This document shows positions 23,427 to 32,736 of a stretch of 64,000 nt of DNA, piece after piece; within the stretch, counting starts at the first letter, position 1, and each line of letters opens with the position of its first letter. Both the position numbers and the translations under genes were made by a program. The stretch is from GCA-2746795 sp964643965 (GTDB lineage Bacteria; Chloroflexota; Anaerolineae; Promineifilales; Promineifilaceae). Location: NCBI GenBank assembly GCA_964643965.1, contig CAZXVH010000008.1, positions 1 through 64,000 of the forward strand, read 5' to 3'. The notes under the pieces were generated by a model, which was not told the origin of the DNA, ran no database searches, and worked only from the letters and a program-made list of their open reading frames with translations.

Positions 23427-24710
23427 TTAATGATCGTTGACAAAGGTGGTGGGACCGAGCAAGGGTAGAGGGCGCGCCAGTTGGCCGGCGGCCGGTTTGT
23501 GCAGGGCCAGAGCCGGATCGCCCAATAAATTATAGGTGCGTACGGCCGTTTCCAATTCCTCATCGCCGCGAACGGCCGTTTTCATATCATTCAGCGCCTC
23601 ACCAAGCGTGGCGTTGCTGCCATCCAGCAGGACGTGGTAAAAAACGCTGGCGAGAATAAGGCTGGATTCCGTTTCTGTGGCCCCTGAGGCACCTACCGCC
23701 GCCGCCACGCCGCCGTTTGGCGCCAGCAAAAGCTGCTCCGCCACGCTGTTTTCCACCGGATCGCTAAACGCCCCGTTTTGGCAAGAAAAAGCGGTAAACA
23801 GCGGCAGTCGCTCTTCATTTTCCAACAGACGGGCATCCTCAGCGGTAAAAGCCGCGCCATCGCCAAAATTGCTTTCGCTGCCATGCCCGGTGTAGTTGAG
23901 AATCCCCACGCCTCGATTTAAGACGGTGACAATGTTGAAATAGATGTCCTGGTTTTGGGACATGTGTAGATCATGGATGTGGTAGCCATTCTGATACAAA
24001 CTATCTTCCAGTTGATCCTGGGCCATATCGAAATAGGGTTTGTCGTCGGCGATGAGCAGCGCCCGCCGCAGCCAGGCGGCGTTTGGCGTTTGGCTGACGG
24101 CCGTTTCATAGGCAATGGTTTTGGCGACAACGGTCGTTAACTCCTCAGCCGTTTGCACCGGCAGACGGCCGACCGTCATCTGCGGACCGCTGTCATCAAA
24201 AGTAACAAACCAACCATCATCGGCGGCCTGGCTGCTGCCCTGGGACACCAGGTGGGTGGGCAGCAAGTTGCGATTGGGGGCGTCTGGCTGGGCGGCGCTT
24301 GGGCTGGCGGCGTCGCCGGCCAGGAGCAGATAACGAGGCGTTGGCTGCCAATTTTCAGCGGCATAGCGCAGGAATTCGCGCATGGCCTGGGCGCTGCCTG
24401 TGTCATTACCAAATTCAGCCACGATCTGGCTTAAAGAAACGGCCGTTACGCGCAGCCCCTCTTCTTCTCGATGCAGGAGTAAGGGGGTGAGCGCCTCCCT
24501 AAAACCAGGTTCATCCGGGATGAGCGCCAGGTAGTCCGCGCCGCGTTCTGGGGCGCGGAGCGGCATCTCTCGCTGCGTTTGTTTATGCAGTTCATTGTAG
24601 GTGATGAGGGTGACGGTAGACCAGGATCGCAGGGCGTAAACGGCCGTTCCCAAGAAAACGGCCGTTAACCCGGCAAGTAGTGTCAAAATAACCCCACGAT
24701 ATTCTCGCAT
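23427..24710 (-). CDS. Gingipain-like C25 cysteine peptidase
   Basis: A 427-residue protein with an N-terminal membrane segment (GVILTLLAGLTAVFLGTAVY) and a C25 caspase-fold domain. The catalytic His lies in NYTGHGSESNFGD and the catalytic Cys in FTAFSCQNGAF. PRYLLLAGDA and TVGRLPVQTAEE are typical of the gingipain fold. It is probably tethered outside the cell. Four iterated palindromes fall in it, all in the TAV frame, two of them 18 bases apart in the TM segment. The Lys/Arg specificity of gingipains cannot be assumed. Confidence 0.85.
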   Translation of the reverse strand: MREYRGVILTLLAGLTAVFLGTAVYALRSWSTVTLITYNELHKQTQREMPLRAPERGADYLALIPDEPGFREALTPLLLHREEEGLRVTAVSLSQIVAEFGNDTGSAQAMREFLRYAAENWQPTPRYLLLAGDAASPSAAQPDAPNRNLLPTHLVSQGSSQAADDGWFVTFDDSGPQMTVGRLPVQTAEELTTVVAKTIAYETAVSQTPNAAWLRRALLIADDKPYFDMAQDQLEDSLYQNGYHIHDLHMSQNQDIYFNIVTVLNRGVGILNYTGHGSESNFGDGAAFTAEDARLLENEERLPLFTAFSCQNGAFSDPVENSVAEQLLLAPNGGVAAAVGASGATETESSLILASVFYHVLLDGSNATLGEALNDMKTAVRGDEELETAVRTYNLLGDPALALHKPAAGQLARPLPLLGPTTFVNDH

Positions 24711-24765
24711 AACAATATGTTCCCATGCTGGCGGCGGGCCGCGCTTGCTTCTTTAAGAGAGGTCT

Positions 24766-24840
24766 AGTGTCCTGTCAACCATATTTTGATGGATATTTAC
24801 CAGAGTCGTTTATCCATCAATTTAGCCTTGACAGGACAGT
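24766..24840. repeat. 75-bp nested inverted repeat (MITE-like)
   Basis: Outer arms TGTCCTGTCAA (24768-24778) and TTGACAGGACA (24828-24838) enclose inner arms TTGATGGATA (24786-24795) and TATCCATCAA (24811-24820). Both pairs are perfect. The nested symmetry and intergenic place suggest a miniature inverted-repeat element or an IS end-pair. No target duplication is obvious. Confidence 0.7.
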
Positions 24841-24880
24841 AGTTAGATTGGTTTAATCTCAAAGATTGAACCAACCTTGA

Positions 24881-25441
24881 TTACTTTATGCGAGTCGCCA
24901 AATTGATGGCGCCTGTGATGAGGAACGCCCAAGCCGTGCAAAAACGATGCAGCACTTTTACCCGAAAGGTGTAGCGAACCGGTTCAATTCTCTTTACGAG
25001 AACCTCCTGTGAACCAGTGATCCACCGATATTCCCACCGGGCTAGCGCCGCTAAATGCCCATTGAGCCATTGGCCGGCGCCAGTTTGCAAAGAAAACGGC
25101 CGTTCTCTCCGCACCCGTCCACAAACACGCCCCACCAGCGCCGCCGAAGGCCATACCGCATCAAACGTAAGCGGACGGTCGCCACGGGTGAGAAACTTCT
25201 GTGCGCCCGGCGACCCTCCCACCGCCCACAAGCGATGGGTCAACAGCCCTTGTGGGCTGCTGAGGGTGATAACGTCACCCGGGTTTAACTGTTCAGGTTG
25301 CACTGCTTCTAAAATGACCTGATCCCCCACCCGTATCAAGGGAGCCATGCTGCCGCTGGTTACAATCAGGCGCGGCTGTTGGCCTTTTTCCAGGCTGTCA
25401 CGCAGGATGGCGGGCAGGTTTGAGGGGGTGGATTGTGCCAT
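24881..25441 (-). CDS. Signal-peptidase-like protein of the Ser-His (SipW/archaeal) type
   Basis: A 186-residue S24/S26-fold protein. The nucleophile motif is VTSGSMAPLIRVGD, followed by PGDVITL and GLLTHRL. In SipW and archaeal or ER signal peptidases the general base Lys is replaced by such a His, so a Ser-His dyad is likely. FLTRGDRP replaces the usual TKGD. No N-terminal TM is seen; a hydrophobic C-terminal segment (FCTAWAFLITGAINLA) may anchor it. It follows the C25 peptidase gene and could process secreted substrates. Confidence 0.75.
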   Translation of the reverse strand: MAQSTPSNLPAILRDSLEKGQQPRLIVTSGSMAPLIRVGDQVILEAVQPEQLNPGDVITLSSPQGLLTHRLWAVGGSPGAQKFLTRGDRPLTFDAVWPSAALVGRVCGRVRRERPFSLQTGAGQWLNGHLAALARWEYRWITGSQEVLVKRIEPVRYTFRVKVLHRFCTAWAFLITGAINLATRIK

Positions 25442-25640
25442 TTGCTGAATTCTATGGGAGCCAGGTTAAAATTACCGGTGAAAGGGGCAGGTTCTTATGG
25501 AGGTTTAATTGTCTGAGTCAGTTGACGGCAGGCAAGGGCAGGTTAGAATGGGTCGGAGCGCGGGGAGCGTGTTCGCGCGTTTGGGGCCAACAGTGCCCCC
25601 CACCCCTAAGCAAACAATTTTTTTTTAAATTGTAATTTAA

Positions 25641-25650
25641 NNNNNNNNNN
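25641..25650. other. Assembly gap (10 N) with abnormal flanks
   Basis: Ten N residues. The flanks (about 25550-25700) are G/C homopolymer-rich, with a T run on the left. They contain degraded-looking pieces of the class E hairpin (GGAGCGCGGG, CGCTCCCATTAG). This suggests a contig break caused by the hairpin and unreliable bases on both sides. The 280-bp gap between the peptidase and zinc-ribbon genes holds nothing else. Confidence 0.85.
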
Positions 25651-25721
25651 GGGGCGCGCGCACCGTTTCCCCGTTGGGGGCTCAACCGCGGCCCCCGCTC
25701 CCATTAGCAAAGGAGTTTTTT

Positions 25722-25928
25722 ATGAATGTGCATTGTCAATACTGTCGTCACTCTTTTACTTTGAGCCGTGATTATGTGGCGGAGGCGGTAGCCGAAGCAG
25801 CCGAGAAAAAGCAGAAGTATCACGCGGTTGAATGCCCCAAGTGCCGCAAAATCAATAAGGTGTCGCTTAAACAGATGAAGCGTTTTGCCCCGAAACCGGC
25901 CGGTGCGGAAGCGGAAGCAGAGGAATAA
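25722..25928 (+). CDS. Small zinc-ribbon protein
   Basis: A 68-residue protein with two CxxC knuckles (HCQYCRHSF and ECPKCRKIN) separated by a helical linker, then a basic and Ala/Glu-rich tail. AGGAG lies 6 bases before the ATG at 25722. Such ribbons often accompany nucleic-acid enzymes. The gene is convergent with nadD, the two abutting with no gap. Exact role unknown. Confidence 0.75.
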   Translation: MNVHCQYCRHSFTLSRDYVAEAVAEAAEKKQKYHAVECPKCRKINKVSLKQMKRFAPKPAGAEAEAEE

Positions 25929-26555
25929 TTAGGCGCGGTAAAGTTTTTGGCGCTGAATGTAGTCGATAACGGCCGTTGGCGTTAAAAAGGTGAGTGAGCG
26001 CCCCCGTCTGGCCCAGCCACGTAAATTGGTGGCGGAGATGTTCAGGGTGGGACCTTCCAGCATATCTACGACCTGGGCTATACCGGGAACGGCCGTTTCC
26101 AGCGCCGGCCAATCAATCTCAACGTCCGGGCGGGGCAGCACCGCCAGGCGGCATTGCTGGATGATGGCCGTCGGCTCAATCCAGTTAGGTAAATCAATGA
26201 GTGAATCGGAGCCGATGAGCAGCCACAACTGCGCCCCGGCATAGGTTTGGCGCAGCAAAGGGAGCAGAGTGCTGGTGGTGTGGGGCGGGGGGCGGTCGAT
26301 GTCGGCCTGGTTAACAGTGAAGCGCTCGATGTCGTTGAGCGCCTTTTGCAGCATGGTGAGGCGGTGGGAAACGGCCGTTATCACCTGGCCATGTTTATGC
26401 GGTGGTTCCCCCACCGGCAGAAAAACCACCTGGTCCAATAGCAGTTGGTCTCTGGCCGCTTCCGCCAACCATAAATGACCGATGTGGGGTGGGTCAAACG
26501 TGCCTCCCAGTAATCCAATGCGTGTCCGCGGAGTTGTCAACATAGCTGCCTGCAT
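25929..26555 (-). CDS. nadD: Nicotinate-nucleotide adenylyltransferase (NadD)
   Basis: NadD adenylates nicotinate mononucleotide in NAD synthesis. The 208-residue Rossmann-like nucleotidyltransferase shows GLLGGTFDPPHIGHLWLAE, FLPVGEPPHK, LIGSDSLIDLPNW and ISATNLRGWA (the ISSTxxR position). It follows obg, a common bacterial pairing, 23 bases apart. Three palindromes are present in the TAV frame. Confidence 0.95.
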   Translation of the reverse strand: MQAAMLTTPRTRIGLLGGTFDPPHIGHLWLAEAARDQLLLDQVVFLPVGEPPHKHGQVITAVSHRLTMLQKALNDIERFTVNQADIDRPPPHTTSTLLPLLRQTYAGAQLWLLIGSDSLIDLPNWIEPTAIIQQCRLAVLPRPDVEIDWPALETAVPGIAQVVDMLEGPTLNISATNLRGWARRGRSLTFLTPTAVIDYIQRQKLYRA

Positions 26556-26578
26556 TGCCGTTTACCTGGCTGTGAACT

Positions 26579-27862
26579 TTATTCTCCCCACTCCAACTCT
26601 TCATCGCCAATATGCACGATGTCGCCCACCTTCACCCCGGCTTTCTCCAGCGCTTTAGTAATGCCCATGCTCTCCAAAATGCGAGAGAAACGGGTGGCCG
26701 TCGGTTCAAATTCAAAATAAGTCATGGCGGCGATGCGTTCCACCCGCTTGCCAGAAACGCGCCAGCCATCCAACTCCCGTTCGATAGTAAAACCATCCTC
26801 ATCTTCTTTGGTGCGGATGACAATTTCTGTCTCTGCCACCGCACTGACCTGCGGCGCTTCGTCTACTTCATCTAACATTTGTTTGACGGTGTAGAGCATC
26901 TCCCGCAATCCTTGCTTAGTCAGGGCGGAAATAGAGACAAAGGGATAGCCCGCTTTGGCGATTTCTTCCGCCACCAACGGCTCCCAGGCCACGGCGTCTG
27001 GCAAATCCATCTTGTTGAGAACCACCAGTTGGGGGCGTTCGTCGAGGTTGACGCCTAAGGTGGTATGGTATTGAGCCAGCTCATCGTTGATGATGGCCCA
27101 ATCTACCAATGGCTCTTTAGCGGAACCATCGATCAGATGGATGAGGACGCGGGTACGCTCAATGTGGCGCAAAAATTCATGTCCCAGGCCGATGCCCTCA
27201 GCCGCCCCTTCAATTAAACCGGGAATATCAGCCACCACGATGGTTTGATAATCATCCAGTTCCACCACACCCAGGCTGGGCTGCAAAGTGGTAAACGGGT
27301 AACTGGCGATTTTAGGGCGGGCGGCCGAGATGACGGAGAGCAGCGTCGATTTGCCGGCGTTGGGCAAGCCCACCAGCCCCACATCGGCAATGAGCTTCAA
27401 CTCCAGGGTTAACCACATCTCTTCGCCGGGTTCGCCACGTTCTGCCAGGCGTGGAGCCTGGTTGCGGCTGGTGGTGTAATGGGTGTTGCCCTTGCCGCCG
27501 CGGCCGCCAGCCAGGATAAGGGCTTCTTGCCCGGGATGGGTTAAATCGGCCAGAATATCTTCCGTTTCCGCATCGCGGATGATGGTTCCGGGCGGCACGG
27601 GCAGGCGCAGGGTTTCCCCGCGAGCGCCGGTTCTTTGCGCTTTACCGCCATGTACCCCGTTGCCGGCGCGGTAATGGATGTTGCGGTGGAATTTAACGAG
27701 GCTGTTGATATGGCTCTCTACAAAAAAGATAACATCGCCGCCGTTGCCGCCATCGCCGCCATCTGGCCCGCCTAAGGGCACGTGCTTTTCCCGGCGAAAG
27801 CTGATCATGCCATCGCCGCCATCGCCGCTTTTTATGTAAACTTTTGCTTGATCAAAAAACAT
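26579..27862 (-). CDS. obgE: GTPase Obg/CgtA
   Basis: Obg is a ribosome-assembly and stress GTPase. The 427 residues contain the Gly-rich Obg fold (DGGDGMISFRREKHVPLGG, about 1-158), the G domain with GLPNAGKSTLLS, DIPGLIEGAAEGIGLGHEFL and LNKMDLPD, and a C-terminal OCT domain (FTIERELDGWRVSGKRVERI). All G motifs are intact. It is upstream of nadD in one unit. No rpmA/rplU is adjacent, unlike the usual order. Confidence 0.97.
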   Translation of the reverse strand: MFFDQAKVYIKSGDGGDGMISFRREKHVPLGGPDGGDGGNGGDVIFFVESHINSLVKFHRNIHYRAGNGVHGGKAQRTGARGETLRLPVPPGTIIRDAETEDILADLTHPGQEALILAGGRGGKGNTHYTTSRNQAPRLAERGEPGEEMWLTLELKLIADVGLVGLPNAGKSTLLSVISAARPKIASYPFTTLQPSLGVVELDDYQTIVVADIPGLIEGAAEGIGLGHEFLRHIERTRVLIHLIDGSAKEPLVDWAIINDELAQYHTTLGVNLDERPQLVVLNKMDLPDAVAWEPLVAEEIAKAGYPFVSISALTKQGLREMLYTVKQMLDEVDEAPQVSAVAETEIVIRTKEDEDGFTIERELDGWRVSGKRVERIAAMTYFEFEPTATRFSRILESMGITKALEKAGVKVGDIVHIGDEELEWGE

Positions 27863-27998
27863 AGTAACTTGCCAATGAACTTTTTCTTACAAAAAATAAG
27901 AAAATCATCCACAGGTTTCGCAGATAATGCAGATTTTTCTTTAATCTGTGAAAGCTGTGTCCGCTGCGGATGCGTTTTTCTGGATTAGCCAGGCGAGG

Positions 27999-28514
27999 TT
28001 ATTTGAGAAGCTCTTTTAACTTTGCCAGTCGAGGATCGATGATATCGTCTGTGCAGCCACACTCCTCTTCGTTTAAGTTGGCGCCACACTCCTGGCACAA
28101 GCCCTGACAGTCTGGCCGGCAGATCGGATTTAAGGGTATCTCCAGGAGCGTTAATTCTCGCACGAGCGGGGCGAGATCGATGAACCCATCTTCGCCGATA
28201 AATAATTCTCCTGGCGGCGTGGTGTGAGGCGGATAATAGAGCAGTTCGCCCAGCGAAACCGATACCGGGAAGAGGGCATTGGTTAAACAGCGGGCGCAGA
28301 TAACGGCCGTTTTTACATCCAGTTCTCCGCTCAAATAAACCCCTTCCGAGGTGCGCGCCACATGCAAGACGCCCGTTAAGGGCGTTAAGGTAATATCTTC
28401 AACATCAATGCTTGGGTAATTTAGCTCAATCGTGCGGCTGGCGCCTACTCTGGCTTCCAGAAGAAAGCCAAAATTAAAGCGCAACCGGGAAGGATGTTGC
28501 TTTTTCATGTACAA
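27999..28514 (-). CDS. yceD: DUF177/YceD-family protein
   Basis: A 171-residue YceD protein linked to 23S rRNA metabolism in bacteria and chloroplasts. Visible features are the CARCL motif in the middle, DLAPLVRELTLLEIPLNPIC, and the C-terminal CQGLCQECGANLN, giving four Cys as in Gram-positive-type members. The usual downstream rpmF is not here. The start at 28508 (MKKQHP) is an alternative. A class-D-like CAGATTTTT/CTGTG mini-repeat lies in the gap to obg. Confidence 0.85.
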   Translation of the reverse strand: MYMKKQHPSRLRFNFGFLLEARVGASRTIELNYPSIDVEDITLTPLTGVLHVARTSEGVYLSGELDVKTAVICARCLTNALFPVSVSLGELLYYPPHTTPPGELFIGEDGFIDLAPLVRELTLLEIPLNPICRPDCQGLCQECGANLNEEECGCTDDIIDPRLAKLKELLK

Positions 28515-28624
28515 CCTCCTTTGCTTTAGAATTAAGGCGAGTATAGCATAGAGCCAGATTGATAGCGAAACCTTTACCGCTGCCGCCGACCATTAGAATG
28601 AAAATCGCAGACACAGGAGCAAAA

Positions 28625-29227
28625 ATGAGCCAGAAATTATTAGTGGCAACGCGCAATCAGGGAAAAGTCCAAGAATTTGCCGAGATGTTGGCCCATTTAG
28701 AGCTGGCCTGGTTGAGCCTGGACGATATTGGCCTCGACCAAGATGTGGCAGAAACGGGCCACACCTTTCAAGAAAACGCCTTCTTGAAGGCCGAGACCTA
28801 TGCGGCCGCGAGTGGCTATTTCACCCTGGCCGATGATTCCGGCCTGGAAGTGGACGCCTTGAACGGCGAACCGGGCGTGTATACGGCTCGTTACGGCGGC
28901 CCTGGTTTAGACTATGAAGGGCGTTACCGCCTGCTGCTCAAAAATCTGGACGGGGTGGCTGGCGCGGCGCGGTCGGCTCGTTTTCGCTGCGTCATTGCCC
29001 TGGCCGGGCCGGAAGGGGTGGTGGGCACGGCCACTGGCGTTTGTGAAGGACGCATTGCTCTGGAACCGGCCGGGACAGGCGGCTTTGGCTATGATCCTGT
29101 CTTTCTCCTGCCGGAACGGGGTCTGACAATGGCCCAATTGCCCGCCAGCGTCAAACACCAGATCAGCCATCGAGGGCGGGCGCTGCGGGCGATTGAGCCG
29201 CTGCTGCGACAGTGGGTAGAGTACTAG
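28625..29227 (+). CDS. rdgB: Non-canonical purine NTP pyrophosphatase (RdgB/HAM1)
   Basis: RdgB removes ITP, XTP and dITP from the nucleotide pool. The 200 residues start KLLVATRNQGKVQEF and contain FQENAFLKAETYAA, LADDSGLEVDALNGEPG, FGYDPVFLLPERG and the end MAQLPASVKHQISHRGRAL, all hallmarks. AGGAG is 5 bases before ATG 28625. Divergent from yceD. Confidence 0.96.
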   Translation: MSQKLLVATRNQGKVQEFAEMLAHLELAWLSLDDIGLDQDVAETGHTFQENAFLKAETYAAASGYFTLADDSGLEVDALNGEPGVYTARYGGPGLDYEGRYRLLLKNLDGVAGAARSARFRCVIALAGPEGVVGTATGVCEGRIALEPAGTGGFGYDPVFLLPERGLTMAQLPASVKHQISHRGRALRAIEPLLRQWVEY

Positions 29228-29355
29228 ACTCCGCCTGATTCCGCGCTTCCCTTGCAACTATGTTCACTATTACGTAAACTTATTTCAGGGTTAACTCCCT
29301 CTTTTGCCCACAGAAATGATTCGCCGGTTTTGCCAGGCGACTAAGGAATGAGGCC

Positions 29356-32300
29356 ATGAGTACAATGCTCGGTCACGTGATCAATGAGCGGTATGAACTG
29401 CAATCGTTATTAGGGGATGGCGGTATGGGTACGGTTTATCGCGCCCAAGACCGGAATTTGAACCGCCAGGTGGCCATCAAGCTGATGCACAGCCATTTTG
29501 CCCGCCGCCAGGAATTTCGGCAGCGGCTCATTCAAGAAGCGCAGGTGGCGGCGCAATTAGACCACCCCTCGATTGTGCGCATTTTTGATTTTGGCAGTTC
29601 AGACGAAGGGCTGTTTATCGCCATGGAGTATGTGGATGGCGGTAGCCTGCGGGCGCATTTGCGTCGTTTGCAGAAAGAGGGCAAATATCTGCCTTTATCC
29701 CAAAGTTTGCAGATTGGCATCCATATGGCCGGGGCGCTGGATTATGCTCACCGGCGCAGCATTGTGCATCGGGATGTGAAGCCGGGCAATATCATCCTCA
29801 AACGGCTGACGCGAGCGGACGAACCGGGTGAACAGCCTTTCCGGGCGGTGCTGACCGATTTTGGCCTGGTGAAGCTGACGGAAGGCGAGGAGATGACGGA
29901 GAGCGGCATGACGTTGGGCACACCCACCTACATGTCGCCGGAGCAGTGTGAAGGACGGCCGTTAGACGGCCGTTCTGATTTATACAGCCTCGGTGTGGTC
30001 TTGTATGAATTGTTTACCAACCGGTTGCCCTTTGCCTTTCAGAGTTTGTCGGAGGCCATTGGCGTTCACCAGCGTGGCATGATGCCAGAACCCGCCCATA
30101 ATCTCCGGGCAGACATTCCCCAGATTATTGATTTGATTATCAACAAGCTGCTGGCGAAAAGCGCAGAGGACCGTTACGCTACCGGCGCGGATCTGGAGCG
30201 GGCGCTGCGTTCCGCCCTGATTTCATTGGAAGGAGCGCCCACCCAGGTGATGAACCAGGCGCAGGAATCAGATATTTTGGCGCAGGTGACGGTGCCGCCT
30301 TCTGGTTTTGATCTCATCATCAATACGCCAGGCCATCCGCCAAATTATGTACCTCTCTCTCAAGCGACGATTACCCTGGGGCGCAATGCTGATAACGATA
30401 TTGTGCTGCCGGCGGAAGGGGTGTCACGGCATCATGCCCGGCTGCAAGCCACTTCTTTAGGCTGGGAGGTGCTGGATTTAGGCGGCATTAACGGCACGTT
30501 TATCAATGACCGGCGGCTGCGGGCTGAAGACCCCACGCCTTTGACGCCCGGTCAACGGCTGCGGGTGGGGCCGTATGAACTGGCGCTGCGCGGACCAGAA
30601 ATTACCCCTTATGAATCGGATCGGGAGGCGACCATGGTGAGGATGGCAACGGCCGTTACCCTGGGACAAACCACGCCCTCCACTGCCCAACCCGTGCCGG
30701 ATGAAGCCCCGCTGGCCTTGTTCATCGCCCAAGACGCCTACACCATCGAACCAGGTCGCCGCCTGACCATCCAGGTGGAAATTGTAAATCAGAGTGCGCA
30801 AGATGACCGGGTGACAGTGCGGGCTAAAGGAGCGCCGCAGTCCTGGATCGATACGCCTACAGAGTACATCACCATCCCGGCGGGACAGACAGTGCAGGTT
30901 CCGCTGGTGCTTCACCCGCCGCGACATGGCGGCACACCCACCGGGCGACAGCGCATTCGGGTTGAACTACGCTCGCAGCGTCACCGCAGCCTGGACGTGG
31001 GCGAAAGTTTTTGGTTGAATATCAGCGGTTTTGTAGCCTTTGAAGCCGCCATGAGCAACACACAGGTACGTCTGCCAGATACAGTTGGCATTATCATCAA
31101 AAATACCGGCAATATGGCGGCTGAATTTAGCGTCACCGCCCGTGACCGCCAGCAGGCCATCCGTTTTCAGGGGGAAAGGGGGAGGATTGTGGTGGAGGGC
31201 GGCCGTTCTAAAACAGTGGAGTTGGAACTGGCGGCACGCCAACAAAGCTGGCTGGGTGGCGGCGAAATGTATGCGTTTGAAGTAGAGGTTTCATCTAGCA
31301 GTGGCGGTCAGGTGACGTTGGAGGGCGAGGCGCGCACGGGCACGACGATTCCCACGCCGCTGATTTATGCCTTGCTGTTTGTGGTGATCTTTTGTATTGC
31401 CATGGCCATGATGGCCGCTATTTTTGGGGGACGTGATTTCTTTGGCGGTGGCGGCCGGCCTACCAGCACGCCTACCACAGAGGCTCTGGCTCTGACGCAA
31501 ACGGCCGTTGCCCTGACGCCTACTGTAGATGTAACGGCCGTTACCATCACCCCCGCCCCTGGTCAAGACAGCGATGGAGATGGCCTGAGTGATGAGCAAG
31601 AGCGAGCGCTTGGCACGGATCCCTTTAATCCTGATACAGATAACGATTTTTTGACGGATGGCGAAGAGGTGCTGATTTATGGCACGAATCCCCTTAACCG
31701 GGATACGGATAGAGACGCTCTGATCGATGGCGACGAGGTTAAAATCTGGGGCACCAACCCCTTGTTGTGGGATACCTCTGGCGATGGCATCTCTGATGGC
31801 GAGGCGGTGGCGCGGGGCTTGAATCCCCTGATTCGGCAGACGGCGACGCCCACCATTACGCCCATCCCTTCCGCTACCACCACTCCCGGCATTACCTTCA
31901 CGCCCACGGTTACGCCCATTGGTCCCACGCCCACCCCCACGTTTACGCCGCTGCCCACCTGGACGCACACGCCCAGCCCCACGCCCTCTATTACCCTGAC
32001 GCCCTCACCGACCTTTACGCCCTCGGCCACGCCGTCCATCACGGCCACGCCTACGCAAACCACCACGCCCACCAATACGCCGCTGCCCAATCCGGTAGTC
32101 GTCTGCCAGTCGCCGCCACCGACGATTGATGGCACGTTTGATGTCACAGATTGGCCGGTATCGCCCCAAATTCAGTTTGCGCCGGAAGGCAACCCGAGCG
32201 CTTTAGTGCAGGGGTATCTGGTACGCAATGGCAACAATCTGTACATGGCCTGGCTGCTAAACGATACCACGAATAATCCCAGTGATTCGCTGCGGCTTTA

Positions 32301-32649
32301 CTTTGATACCACCCGCAATCTGGGCGACCCCGATACTTCCGACCGCTTCTTCCAAATTGTACGGGATGGTACGCAGTCTGTGCAGGCGGGCATTGGCAAC
32401 AATGCTGATGGTTTAATGTGGAATCCCGCCTACAGCAGCGCCAACTGGACGGCCGTTATCGGTGAGCCAGGAACGAATCAATGGGTAGTGGAAATGCAAA
32501 TAGATATTGGCTTAGAGATGCCCGCCCTGGCCAACCCCTATGGCATGATGGCGCAAGTATTGTCAGGCGACCTGGCGACCTGGCCGCCAGGCGGCGTCTC
32601 CACCAGCGCCAATACCTGGCAGGGCGTTAACTGGATGCCTTGCCCGTGA
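29356..32649 (+). CDS. Membrane Ser/Thr kinase with FHA, TSP3 repeats and CBM9-like ectodomain
   Basis: A 1097-residue receptor-like kinase. The Hanks kinase domain (about 10-285) shows LLGDGGMGTVYRAQ, VAIKLM, VHRDVKPGNIIL and LTDFGLVKL. An FHA domain follows (about 320-400: TLGRNADNDIVL, GVSRHHARLQ). Two Ig/NEW3-like beta domains occupy about 455-660. One TM segment follows (about 670-695). Outside are four Asp-rich thrombospondin-type-3 repeats (DSDGDGLSDEQE; about 736-830), a Thr/Pro-rich stalk (about 835-915) and a CBM9/DOMON-like domain (about 920-1097). The kinase is inside and the calcium- and carbohydrate-type modules outside. The outer part probably senses or attaches to polysaccharide (inference). 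The gene stands alone. Confidence 0.9.
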   Translation: MSTMLGHVINERYELQSLLGDGGMGTVYRAQDRNLNRQVAIKLMHSHFARRQEFRQRLIQEAQVAAQLDHPSIVRIFDFGSSDEGLFIAMEYVDGGSLRAHLRRLQKEGKYLPLSQSLQIGIHMAGALDYAHRRSIVHRDVKPGNIILKRLTRADEPGEQPFRAVLTDFGLVKLTEGEEMTESGMTLGTPTYMSPEQCEGRPLDGRSDLYSLGVVLYELFTNRLPFAFQSLSEAIGVHQRGMMPEPAHNLRADIPQIIDLIINKLLAKSAEDRYATGADLERALRSALISLEGAPTQVMNQAQESDILAQVTVPPSGFDLIINTPGHPPNYVPLSQATITLGRNADNDIVLPAEGVSRHHARLQATSLGWEVLDLGGINGTFINDRRLRAEDPTPLTPGQRLRVGPYELALRGPEITPYESDREATMVRMATAVTLGQTTPSTAQPVPDEAPLALFIAQDAYTIEPGRRLTIQVEIVNQSAQDDRVTVRAKGAPQSWIDTPTEYITIPAGQTVQVPLVLHPPRHGGTPTGRQRIRVELRSQRHRSLDVGESFWLNISGFVAFEAAMSNTQVRLPDTVGIIIKNTGNMAAEFSVTARDRQQAIRFQGERGRIVVEGGRSKTVELELAARQQSWLGGGEMYAFEVEVSSSSGGQVTLEGEARTGTTIPTPLIYALLFVVIFCIAMAMMAAIFGGRDFFGGGGRPTSTPTTEALALTQTAVALTPTVDVTAVTITPAPGQDSDGDGLSDEQERALGTDPFNPDTDNDFLTDGEEVLIYGTNPLNRDTDRDALIDGDEVKIWGTNPLLWDTSGDGISDGEAVARGLNPLIRQTATPTITPIPSATTTPGITFTPTVTPIGPTPTPTFTPLPTWTHTPSPTPSITLTPSPTFTPSATPSITATPTQTTTPTNTPLPNPVVVCQSPPPTIDGTFDVTDWPVSPQIQFAPEGNPSALVQGYLVRNGNNLYMAWLLNDTTNNPSDSLRLYFDTTRNLGDPDTSDRFFQIVRDGTQSVQAGIGNNADGLMWNPAYSSANWTAVIGEPGTNQWVVEMQIDIGLEMPALANPYGMMAQVLSGDLATWPPGGVSTSANTWQGVNWMPCP

Positions 32650-32653
32650 ATAT

Positions 32654-32708
32654 CAGTGGACAGTGGACGGTAAACAGTGGACAGTGGACAGTGAACAGTG
32701 AGTACTGA
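32654..32708. repeat. Class A mini-repeat (AGTGGACAGTGAACAGT)
   Basis: Six CAGTGGA/CAGTGAA units fill the gap between the kinase and moaD genes, ending 28 bases before the moaD start. Confidence 0.85.
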
Positions 32709-32736
32709 CTACTACAAATCTTGGAGGACAACCACG

